Source: Streptomyces sp. NBC_01478 (GTDB taxonomy: Bacteria > Actinomycetota > Actinomycetes > Streptomycetales > Streptomycetaceae). From it: a stretch of 64,000 nucleotides of DNA. The DNA lies in NCBI RefSeq assembly GCF_036227225.1, contig NZ_CP109444.1, positions 5,003,501-5,067,500 of the forward strand. Direction: 5' to 3'. This document shows, piece after piece, positions 9,162 to 16,466 of this stretch (position 1 is its first letter; each line of letters starts with the position of its first letter). The notes beneath the pieces are model-generated. The model saw only the letters and a list, made by a program, of their open reading frames with translations, was not told where the DNA came from and did not search any database. The translations under genes were made by a program, and so were the position numbers.

Positions 9162-9926
9162 ATGAGCGAACACTCGACCACCGACCTGCGCGAGACCGTC
9201 CGGCTGCGGTACGCGGCGGCAGCCGTGCAGGTCACCGAGGGCGGCACGGCCTGTTGCGGACCGCAGCCCGTCGAGATCGACGAGGAGAACTTCGGCTCGA
9301 CCCTGTACGCCGCCGACGAGCGCGACGCGCTGCCCACCGAGGCGGTCGCGGCCTCGCTGGGCTGCGGCAACCCGAGCGCCGTCGCGGAACTGCGCGAGGG
9401 CGAGCGCGTGCTCGACCTCGGCTCCGGCGGCGGCATCGACGTCCTGCTCTCCGCCCGCCGCGTCGGCCCGACCGGCAAGGCGTACGGCCTGGACATGACC
9501 GAGGAGATGCTCGCCCTCGCCCTGGCCAACACGGCCAAGGCGGGCGCGACGAACGTGGAGTTCCTCAAGGGCACCATCGAGGCGATCCCACTGCCCGCGA
9601 ACACCATCGACGTCGTGATCTCCAACTGCGTGATCAACCTGTCCACCGACAAGCCGACCGTCTTCACCGAAACCTTCCGCGTCCTGCGCCCAGGCGGCCG
9701 CATCGGCGTCTCCGACGTGGTCGCCGACGACAACCTCACCACCACCCAGCGGGCGGAGCGCGGAGACTACGTCGGCTGCATCGCCGGAGCCCTGTCCTTC
9801 ACCGAATACAACCAAGGACTCACGGCAGCCGGCTTCACGAACATCGAGATCACCCCGACCCACTCGGTCGCCGACGGCATGCACTCGGCCATCATCCGCG
9901 CCGACAAGCCCACGGCAGAGTCCTAA
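9162..9926 (+). CDS. arsM: Arsenite S-adenosylmethionine methyltransferase
   Basis: A 254-residue class I methyltransferase. The SAM-binding loop is VLDLGSGGGIDVLL near residue 85, followed by GLDMTEEML. Cysteines characteristic of ArsM are present: CC at 31-32 (TACCGPQ), C68 (SLGCGNPS), C156 (ISNCVINL) and C206 (YVGCIAGA). ArsM methylates arsenite to mono-, di- and trimethyl species, the last volatile. The ATG is preceded by AGGAG at good spacing. It diverges from arsR and ends converging with the EamA gene, the two stop codons overlapping by four bases. Confidence 0.93.
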   Translation: MSEHSTTDLRETVRLRYAAAAVQVTEGGTACCGPQPVEIDEENFGSTLYAADERDALPTEAVAASLGCGNPSAVAELREGERVLDLGSGGGIDVLLSARRVGPTGKAYGLDMTEEMLALALANTAKAGATNVEFLKGTIEAIPLPANTIDVVISNCVINLSTDKPTVFTETFRVLRPGGRIGVSDVVADDNLTTTQRAERGDYVGCIAGALSFTEYNQGLTAAGFTNIEITPTHSVADGMHSAIIRADKPTAES

Positions 9927-10768
9927 CCGGCCCGCAGCATGAGCCCGATGCCGATGACCAGCAGTCCGGCCGCGGCGATACGCGGGGCTCCGAAGCGTTC
10001 CTTGAAGAAGACGGCTCCGATGGCCGCGCCGACGATGATCGACGACTCGCGCAGGGCGGCGACGGGGGCGAGTTCGGCGCGGGTCTGGGCCCACAGGACG
10101 AGGCCGTACGCGATCACGGACAGGGCCGCGCCGACGAAGCCGACGGCGGCGAACGGCCGTAGCTTCACGAGGAATTGACCCCGCCAGCGATGCAGCGCGT
10201 ACGCCGGAACAGCCAGCCCCTCGATCGCCACCAGCCAGGCGATGTACCCGAGCGAGGACCCCGAGGCGCGCACGCCCAGCCCGTCCACGACGGTGTACGC
10301 GGCGATCGACACCCCCGTCGCCAACGCGGCCCCGATCGCGGCCCAGTTGGGCCGCCGCCCGCGCATTCCCCACAGGGCGACGCCGGTCAGGCCCGTGCAC
10401 GACAGGGCGATGCCGGCGGCGGCCCAGGCGTTCGGCACCTCGTGGGCGAAGACGGCGGCGAGGACGGTCACGATGAGGGGCGCGGTGCCGCGCGCGATGG
10501 GGTACGCCTGCCCGAAGTCCCCCAGCCGGAAGGACTTCATCAGCAGCACGAAGTACACGACGTGGATGACACCCGACACGATCAGATACGGCCACGCCTC
10601 AGCCGCCGGAAACGCGGCGAACGGCACCGCCGCGAACCCGATCAGCGCGCCGCCGCCCGCGATCAGCGTGAAGCCGACCAGCTTGTCCGTGATGCGGTGC
10701 GCGAGGGCGTTCCAACCGGCGTGGGTGACGGCGGCCAGCAGGACCGCGGCGACGACCTCCGGAGTCAC
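9923..10768 (-). CDS. EamA/DMT family transporter
   Basis: About 281 residues with ten hydrophobic segments arranged as two EamA repeats; GTAPLIVTVLAAVFAHE in the first half and ESSIIVGAAIGAVFFKERFG in the second are the typical EamA ends. Members export or import small metabolites; the substrate cannot be inferred. The GTG at 10768 overlaps the upstream YbaK gene stop as GTGA and gives the short DMT-type N-terminus (TPEVVAAVLLAAVTHAGWN), so it is preferred to the ATG at 10870. Confidence 0.85.
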   Translation of the reverse strand: MTPEVVAAVLLAAVTHAGWNALAHRITDKLVGFTLIAGGGALIGFAAVPFAAFPAAEAWPYLIVSGVIHVVYFVLLMKSFRLGDFGQAYPIARGTAPLIVTVLAAVFAHEVPNAWAAAGIALSCTGLTGVALWGMRGRRPNWAAIGAALATGVSIAAYTVVDGLGVRASGSSLGYIAWLVAIEGLAVPAYALHRWRGQFLVKLRPFAAVGFVGAALSVIAYGLVLWAQTRAELAPVAALRESSIIVGAAIGAVFFKERFGAPRIAAAGLLVIGIGLMLRAG

Positions 10769-11277
10769 GAGGACTGCTCGCGCACGTCCACCAGGGTGGC
10801 ACCGGCCTGCGCGACGAGTTCCTTGGGCTCCATGGGAAACACGGCATGCGGATTGCCCGCGGCGGCCCACACGACGTCATGCGCGAGCAGCGAACGATCG
10901 GCGAGCACACGGGTCTGCGTACGGTGCCCAAAAGGCGGCACGCCTCCAATGGCATACCCGGTCGTCTCCCGTACGACGTCCGCCTTGGCCCGCGTGACCT
11001 TCTCGACACCGAGTTCTTGCCGGACCCGCTCCACGTCCACCCGCGACGCCCCGTCCATCAGCACCAGTACCGGAACCCCGTCCGCCGCGAAGATCAACGA
11101 CTTGCAGATCTCACTCAACTCACACCCGATCGCTGCGGCGGCCTCGGCTGCGGTACGGGTGGCGTCCGGAAAGCGCCGGACACTACCGAGCAACTCCCCG
11201 AGCCCCAACTCCCGTAGCGCTTCGGCGAATCGGGGGTTGGCGCCGGAGTTGTCGTCTTCGGTGTTGTTCAGGGGCAT
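10765..11277 (-). CDS. YbaK/EbsC-type aminoacyl-tRNA deacylase
   Basis: A 170-residue single-domain protein of the YbaK/ProX editing family. Recognisable are ICKSLIFAADG (the K-S-L motif contacting the substrate), MDGASRVD, and the GYAIGGVPPFGH loop. These proteins hydrolyse mischarged tRNAs such as Cys- or Ala-tRNA(Pro). It is translationally coupled to the downstream EamA transporter gene. Its promoter must lie between the start and the large repeat element at 11327. Confidence 0.88.
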   Translation of the reverse strand: MPLNNTEDDNSGANPRFAEALRELGLGELLGSVRRFPDATRTAAEAAAAIGCELSEICKSLIFAADGVPVLVLMDGASRVDVERVRQELGVEKVTRAKADVVRETTGYAIGGVPPFGHRTQTRVLADRSLLAHDVVWAAAGNPHAVFPMEPKELVAQAGATLVDVREQSS

Positions 11278-11326
11278 GGGGGCACGGTAGCGGCGAGTGC
11301 ACTGACCCTGCGACTGAGTTCCGACC

Positions 11327-11540
11327 GTTGGGCCACTCGCTTCTTAGCCAGTGTCGGGCTTCCACGACCCGAGTAAAGGGCGCTCCCTACGGTCGCGTCG
11401 GCTACGCCGATTCCGCTCCGCTCCACCCTTGACTCGACCCGCTCCAGCCCGTTTCAGAAGCGAGCGAGCAGCCCGGAGGAATGGGGGCCGAGGTATGAGT
11501 TCCCTTGCCTGTAGTGCGTTCTGGGCCGGGGTGAGGGGAC
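11327..11540 (+). repeat. Left outer arm of the inverted repeat
   Basis: Starts GTTGGGCCACTCGCTTCTT and runs to the first ~100-bp unit. Its reverse complement is found at 12400-12611, with about 21 differences counted by eye, several of them clustered at 11483-11500. Some differences are pairs that would keep base pairing, but most would not. Confidence 0.85.
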
Positions 11541-11846
11541 GCGCTCGCGCCTCGCCAGCACGCCGGGCCGACTCAGCGGCCAACCCCCGGTGGGGACTTC
11601 CGCACGAGACTCCGGGGCTCCGGGCATGCGCGCGCAGGGGCGCGTTCCCATCTCGCCAGCACGCCGGGCCGGCTTAGCGGCCAACGGCGAGTGGGGACTT
11701 CCGCACAAGACTCCGAGGCTCCGGGCCTGCGGTACGCAGGGGCGCGTTCGCGCCTCGCCCGCCCAATGGCTCGGTCGGCTCAGCGGCGAACGTCCGGTGG
11801 GGACTTCCGCAACCAAGACTCCGGGTCGGCAGGGAGGCTCCGGGGC
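11541..11846 (+). repeat. Three ~100-bp tandem units, plus orientation
   Basis: Units at 11541-11639, 11640-11741 and 11742-11846. Each begins GCGC(G)TTCG/CTCG, contains a CGCC-GC-CGCCGGGC segment, then CAGCGGCCAAC and the very constant GTGGGGACTTCC, and ends in CTCCGGG-C-GCAGGGG. The third unit is the most diverged. The same units occur inverted at 12150-12399. Confidence 0.8.
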
Positions 11847-11982
11847 AGGAGGGATGGCCTGAGGCAGGAGAGAGGGCCTAAGGCAGTCAGTCAGTCCTGG
11901 GCTGGGTGGGAGCCCGGCCGGTGGGCCCCGTTCGCCGATCGTCTTCTCGCCCGGGGCGCCGTTCCGCAGCAATGTGACGGTC

Positions 11983-12013
11983 GGGGGTCGAGGTGTCACA
12001 TCTCCCGACCCCC
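11983..12013. other. Central hairpin of the repeat element
   Basis: GGGGGTCG (11983-11990) pairs with CGACCCCC (12006-12013) across a 15-nt loop; TGTGAC/GTCACA form a second overlapping dyad nearby. It lies almost at the midpoint between the two facing arms. Role unknown. Confidence 0.4.
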
Positions 12014-12149
12014 ACAGCCCTCGCTCCCGGGGCTCCCTTCTCGCCGCCGACCCTGTCCTGTCTGGAAGCTGGGGTCTTTCCTAACCGGTCAAAGCCCGTG
12101 ACGGTGGTTAGTTTTACCCCCAGCCTCCAGCACCCACCCACCGTTCACC

Positions 12150-12399
12150 GGCCACCAGTCGTGGGCCGCTGAGCCGACCGATCCGGTGTGCGGGCGAGAC
12201 GCGACCGCGCCCCTGCGCCCGCAGGCCCGGAGTGCTCGTACCGAAGTCCCCACCCGCCGTTGGCCGCTGAGCCGACCCGGCGTGCAGGCGAGACGCCAGC
12301 GCGCCCCTGCGCCCGCAGGCCCGGAGTCTTGCTCGGGAAGTCCCCACCGGGGGTTGGCCGCTAAGCCGGCCCGGCGTGCTGGCGAGGCGCGAGCGCGCT
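12150..12399 (-). repeat. Three ~95-bp tandem units, minus orientation
   Basis: Read on the minus strand, units occupy 12399-12305, 12304-12210 and 12209-12150 (the last incomplete). They carry the same constant GTGGGGACTTC core (absent in the partial third unit) and the GGGCCTGCGGGCGCAGGGG unit end. Within this array the units are more alike than they are to the plus-oriented ones at their ends, suggesting separate local expansion. Confidence 0.75.
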
Positions 12400-12611
12400 C
12401 CCTCACTCCGGCCCAGTACGCAGTGCAGGCAAGGGAATTCATGGCTGGGCCACCCATTCTTCCGGGCTGCTCGCTCGCTTCTGAAACGGGCTGGAGCGGA
12501 CCGAGTCAAGGGTGGAGCGGAGCGGAATCGGCGCAGCCGACGCGACCGCAGGGAGCGCCCTTTACTCGGGCCGCGGAAGCCCGACACTGACAAAGAAGCG
12601 AGTGGCCCAAC
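12400..12611 (-). repeat. Right outer arm of the inverted repeat
   Basis: Reverse complement partner of 11327-11540. It ends only 20 bp before the stop codon of the isochorismatase-like gene (12632), so the element lies directly at the 3' end of that gene. Confidence 0.85.
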
Positions 12612-12631
12612 CCGCACATCACAGCGCAGGA

Positions 12632-13186
12632 TCAGTCTCCGAACGTCACTTCTTTTGCCTGGGCAACAGCAGCCGTACGCCCTGGCGCCTCGTGGTACTT
12701 CCAGTACAGGTTCGTGTGGGCGATGACCTGCTCCGGCGGCGGCGCACCCCACTTGCTCAGGTCCGACGTGGTGTGGGCATCGCCGACGAGCGTCACGTCG
12801 TAGCCGCGTACGAACGCGCCGTGGATCGTGGAGCGGATGCAGGCGTCGGTGGACGCGCCGGTCACCACCAGGCGGCCGACTCCGGCCTCGGCGAGTACCT
12901 GTTCCAAGGACGTGTCCTCGAAGGAGTCGGGGTAGCTCTTGGGGACGAGCGGTTCCGGGTCGCGGCGGGTCAGTTCGGGGACGTACTCCCAGGCCTCGCT
13001 GCCTATCGGTACGTTCTCGTCGGAGTGCTGGATCCAGACGACCTGGACGTCTTGCTCCCGTGCCTTGTCGACGAGCCGGGCGATGTTGGCGACGACCGCG
13101 TCACGCTCGTACGCATCCGCCACGACGCCGACCTGGACGTCGATCAGCAGGAGTGCGGTGTTGGGGCGTTCTGTGAGTGTGGTCAT
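12632..13186 (-). CDS. Cysteine hydrolase family (isochorismatase-like) protein
   Basis: About 184 residues. NTALLLIDVQVGVV near the N-terminus carries the catalytic Asp, and VVTGASTDACIRSTIHGAFVRGYDV carries the nucleophile Cys with the cis-peptide region, as in nicotinamidase/isochorismatase-like hydrolases. The substrate is not evident. The ATG at 13186 gives the family-standard MTTLTERPNTALLLID start; an in-frame ATG at 13216 would add ten residues, and neither has a strong ribosome-binding site. Its 3' end abuts the inverted-repeat element. Confidence 0.85.
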   Translation of the reverse strand: MTTLTERPNTALLLIDVQVGVVADAYERDAVVANIARLVDKAREQDVQVVWIQHSDENVPIGSEAWEYVPELTRRDPEPLVPKSYPDSFEDTSLEQVLAEAGVGRLVVTGASTDACIRSTIHGAFVRGYDVTLVGDAHTTSDLSKWGAPPPEQVIAHTNLYWKYHEAPGRTAAVAQAKEVTFGD

Positions 13187-13346
13187 GCTCAACACGCTAG
13201 TTCGGCCCACTGACATCCGCTCGGTTCAGCTCGGCCAGGAACTCCGGTTCGTGCGGTGCTGTCACCGACGCGATCTGCCGCGCCACCCGAACTCGGTGAC
13301 GCGGCAGATCAGTTGCCCGGTGCCTCAGTGCCTCGCGGCAGCCGCC

Positions 13347-15569
13347 TCAGGCCCGGACCAACTCCCGGTCCTCATCGGGATCCGAGTCCTTGGCGTCCAA
13401 CTCGCGCAGGCCCTCGCCCTCGACGTCCACGTTCGGCAGGATCCGGTTCAGCCACTGCGGCAGCCACCAGGCCTTCTTGCCGAGCAGCGCGAGCACCGCG
13501 GGGACGATCGCCATGCGGACCACGAACGCGTCGAAGAAGACCGCGACCGCCAGGCCGAAGCCGATCATCTTGACCATGGACTCGCTGGAGGTGATGAAGC
13601 CCGCGAAGACCGCCATCATGATGACCGCCGCGGCGGTGACGACCCGCGCACCGTGCTTGAACCCGGTGACGACGGCCTGGCTGGGCTTCTCGCCATGGAC
13701 GTACGCCTCGCGCATCCGGGTCACGAGGAACACCTCGTAGTCCATCGCCAGGCCGAAGACCACGCCCACCAGGAAGATCGGCATCATCGACATGATCGGA
13801 CCGGTCTCCTCCACGCCGATCAGGCCCGACAGCCAGCCCCACTGGAAGACGGCGACGACCGCGCCGAGCGAGGCGAGCACGCTGAGCAGGAAGCCGAGGG
13901 CCGCCTTCAGCGGGACCAGGATCGAGCGGAAGACCACGATCAGGAGCAGGAAGGCGAGGCCGACCACCAGGGCCAGGTACGGGATCAGCGCGTCGTTGAG
14001 CTTCTGCGAGAAGTCGATGTTCATCGCCGTGGTGCCGGTGACCAGCACCTGCGCGTCGGTGTCGGCCTTGATGCCGGCGCCCTCGCCACGGATGGAGTGC
14101 ACCAGGTCCTCGGTGGTCACCGACGACGGCTTGGAGTCGGGCACGACGGTGATCGTCGCGGTGTCACCGGCCTTGTTGAACACGGCCGGACTGACCGAGA
14201 CCACGTCGTCGAGAGTCTTGATCTTGTCGGTCACCGTGGTGGCCGCGGCCTTGGGCGCGTCGCTGTTCTTGGCATCCACGACGATCATCAGCGGGCCGTT
14301 GAAGCCGGGGCCGAAGCCCTCCGCGAGGAGGTCGTAGGCCCGTCGCTGGGTGGTGGACGTCGGCTGCGAGCTGTCGTCGGGCAGACCCAACTGGAGCTGG
14401 CTGGCCGGCAGCGCGATCGCGCCGAGGCCGAGCACGCTGAGGATCAGGACGGCCGCGGGACGCCGTACGACGAAGCTCGCCCAGCGGGTGCCCATGTTCG
14501 GCCTGGCCGCCTTGGCCGCTTCCTTGGCGCTGCCGCCGCCCAGCCACTTGGCCTTCTCGCCGGTGGGCTTGATCCTGCGGCCCGCGTAGCCGAGCAGCGC
14601 GGGGATCATGGTCAGTGCGATGAGCACCGCGACCACGACCGTGCCCGCCGCCGCGACGCCCATCTTGGTCAGCATCGGCACGTTGACGACCGCGAGACCG
14701 GCCAGCGCGATGACGACCGTGAGTCCGGCGAAGACCACCGCCGAGCCTGCCGTGCCCACGGCCCGGCCTGCCGCGTCCTCGCGTTCGCGGCCCTCGGCCA
14801 GTTCGGCCCGGTAGCGGGAGACGATGAACAGCGCGTAGTCGATGCCGACGGCGAGGCCGATCATCATCGCCAGCGTGGAGGTCGTCGATCCCAGGTCCAG
14901 CGTCTTCGCCAGGGCGGTGATCGTCGAGACGCCGATCCCCACCCCGATGATCGCCGTCAGCAGCGGCAGGCCGGCCGAGACGAGTGAGCCGAGGGTGATG
15001 AGGAGGACGACGGCGGCCAGGGCGATGCCGATGATCTCGCCGACGCCCATCTCCGCGGCGGCCTGCAGCGCGTCACCGCCGACGTCGACGGTCAGCCCGG
15101 TGGCCCGGGCGTCGGCCGCGGTGTCCTCCAGCGCATCCTTGCTGGAGTCCTTGAGTTCCATGCCGGCGACGTCGTACTTCACCGAGGTGTAGGCGACCGT
15201 CCCGTCCTTGCTCACGGCGTTCGTGGTGAACGGGTCGGAGACGGAGACGACTTCGGAGCCGTCGGCCAGTTCCTTCACCGTCTTCTCGACGGTCGCCTTG
15301 TTGGCGGCGTCGGTCATCTTCTCGCCGCTCGGCGCCTTGAAGACGATCCGCGCGGTGGCGCCGTCCGAACTGGAGCCGGGGAAGCGCTGGTCCAGCAGGT
15401 CGAAGGCCTTCTGGGCCTCGGTCCCGGGTATGGAGAAGGAGGTGGAGCCCGCGGCGGGCGCGCTGGCCGCGCCGACCCCCGCGAGGGTCAGCAGGGCGAT
15501 CCAGATGAGGGCGACGAAGTGGCGTCGCCTGAAGGCGAGACGGCCGACTTTGTAGAGGAACGTGGCCAC
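13347..15569 (-). CDS. MMPL family RND transporter
   Basis: A 740-residue membrane protein with the MMPL layout: one N-terminal transmembrane helix, a ~170-residue extracellular loop, five helices, a cytoplasmic linker, then a second helix-loop-five helices half. The GLAVGIDYALFIVSRYR segment in the first half and FGLAMDYEVFLVTRMREAY in the second are the conserved proton-relay helices. Members export lipids or drugs. The start is a GTG. The TetR gene lies 122 bp upstream in the same direction, suggesting that it represses this exporter. Confidence 0.9.
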   Translation of the reverse strand: MATFLYKVGRLAFRRRHFVALIWIALLTLAGVGAASAPAAGSTSFSIPGTEAQKAFDLLDQRFPGSSSDGATARIVFKAPSGEKMTDAANKATVEKTVKELADGSEVVSVSDPFTTNAVSKDGTVAYTSVKYDVAGMELKDSSKDALEDTAADARATGLTVDVGGDALQAAAEMGVGEIIGIALAAVVLLITLGSLVSAGLPLLTAIIGVGIGVSTITALAKTLDLGSTTSTLAMMIGLAVGIDYALFIVSRYRAELAEGREREDAAGRAVGTAGSAVVFAGLTVVIALAGLAVVNVPMLTKMGVAAAGTVVVAVLIALTMIPALLGYAGRRIKPTGEKAKWLGGGSAKEAAKAARPNMGTRWASFVVRRPAAVLILSVLGLGAIALPASQLQLGLPDDSSQPTSTTQRRAYDLLAEGFGPGFNGPLMIVVDAKNSDAPKAAATTVTDKIKTLDDVVSVSPAVFNKAGDTATITVVPDSKPSSVTTEDLVHSIRGEGAGIKADTDAQVLVTGTTAMNIDFSQKLNDALIPYLALVVGLAFLLLIVVFRSILVPLKAALGFLLSVLASLGAVVAVFQWGWLSGLIGVEETGPIMSMMPIFLVGVVFGLAMDYEVFLVTRMREAYVHGEKPSQAVVTGFKHGARVVTAAAVIMMAVFAGFITSSESMVKMIGFGLAVAVFFDAFVVRMAIVPAVLALLGKKAWWLPQWLNRILPNVDVEGEGLRELDAKDSDPDEDRELVRA

Positions 15570-15691
15570 GAGGGCGTACTCCCGGTCAGGTCGTGGGGTT
15601 CTTCGGGGCAGGGGTGATCAGCCGGTTGGGGACACGGGTGATCGGCCCGACGACGTGAGCGGTTACGTCAGGTGGGCGTGCTGTGGGTTTT

Positions 15692-16300
15692 TCAGGTGGT
15701 GGGTACTGGTGCGCCCAGTGCGGGGAGCACCACGGCGTCGATGTACGACAGCAGGAAAGCCTGGGTGGGCGGCTGCTCGTCGATCATGGTGCGGGCGGCG
15801 AACCCACCGATCATCATGTGCACGATGTACTCGATCGCCGGATTGTCGGCACGGATCTCACCCCGGTCGATCGCCCGCCGGAGCATCGTCTGGAACTCCG
15901 CCATCTCGGGTTCGACGAGGTGTTCCCGGAACGCCTTGAGGAGGTCCGGGTTGCCGTGCATGGCCATGGCCAGGCCCCGCATCAGCGCGGAGTTCTGTTC
16001 CATCTCGCAGTCGTCGGAACGCATCGTGAGGGCGTGGAAGTCGCCCCTGAGCGAACCGGTGTTGACCTCGGCGGCCGACGCGCCCGGCTTGTTGTGCCGC
16101 ACCGCTTTGGCCACCAGCTCGGCCTTGCCGCCCCACTGGCGGTAGAGCGTCGCCTTGCTGGACCGGGTGCGGGCCGCTACGCCGTCCATGGTCAGGGCGT
16201 CGTAGCCGACTTCACGGAGCAGGTCGAGCACGGCCGCGTACAACTCGGCCTCGCGCTCGGGTGTGATGCGACTGCGACGCGCCGTTGCGACTTCAGTCAT
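15692..16300 (-). CDS. TetR/AcrR family regulator
   Basis: About 202 residues. The N-terminal helix-turn-helix reads YDALTMDGVAARTRSSKATLYRQWGGK, typical of TetR. The rest is the helical ligand domain (QNSALMRGLAMAMHGNPDLLKAFREH), similar to TetR proteins with a TetR_C_16/C_11-like domain. The ATG at 16300, with AAGGTGAG upstream, is preferred to the more distal ATG. A strong palindrome lies ~70 bp upstream. It probably controls itself and the downstream MMPL exporter, and perhaps the divergent tricorn gene. Confidence 0.9.
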   Translation of the reverse strand: MTEVATARRSRITPEREAELYAAVLDLLREVGYDALTMDGVAARTRSSKATLYRQWGGKAELVAKAVRHNKPGASAAEVNTGSLRGDFHALTMRSDDCEMEQNSALMRGLAMAMHGNPDLLKAFREHLVEPEMAEFQTMLRRAIDRGEIRADNPAIEYIVHMMIGGFAARTMIDEQPPTQAFLLSYIDAVVLPALGAPVPTT

Positions 16301-16363
16301 GCGACTCACCTTCCCAGCTCCGAACGACACGGTTTCGTACATGACGAATGTAGCGCACCTCCC

Positions 16364-16385
16364 TACGAAACGAAACCGTTTCGTA
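16364..16385. promoter_or_regulatory. Palindromic operator, probably for the TetR regulator
   Basis: TACGAAA (16364-16370) and TTTCGTA (16379-16385) are perfect inverted repeats; nested inside, ACGAAA-CCG-TTTCGT (16370-16384) forms a second dyad. A related half-site GGTTTCGTAC lies at 16331-16340, nearer the TetR start. The placement between tetR and tricorn is typical for TetR autoregulation. Confidence 0.65.
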
Positions 16386-16466
16386 CGTGTGCTGGGTCAC
16401 CCGTCGCGCCACGCCGGTGATTTTTCATAAGTTGCTCCGGTCCGTCCCCCGGAAAAGCATAGGGAG

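Larger units (their letters stand above)
11327..12611. repeat. 1.3-kb inverted/tandem repeat element without a convincing gene
   Basis: Two copies of the same sequence face each other. Each has an outer block of ~213 bp (11327-11540 and, reversed, 12400-12611; about nine bases in ten agree by eye) followed inwards by ~100-bp tandem units. The middle (11847-12149) is unique and contains a small hairpin. Several frames are open across it, but they read through the repeats on both strands with no family resemblance, no credible ribosome-binding sites and Arg/Pro/Ser-biased translation, so I call it non-coding. It fills the whole space between the YbaK and isochorismatase-like genes. I do not know a named family for it. 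Confidence 0.85.

Noticed and set aside
11541..12399. Tandem units considered as a CRISPR array
   Set aside because: Units are contiguous, ~100 bp, without unique spacers, and no cas genes are near.
11454..12752. Several 80-210-codon frames inside the repeat element
   Set aside because: They translate the tandem repeats on both strands, with no conserved composition or ribosome-binding sites; more likely non-coding DNA.
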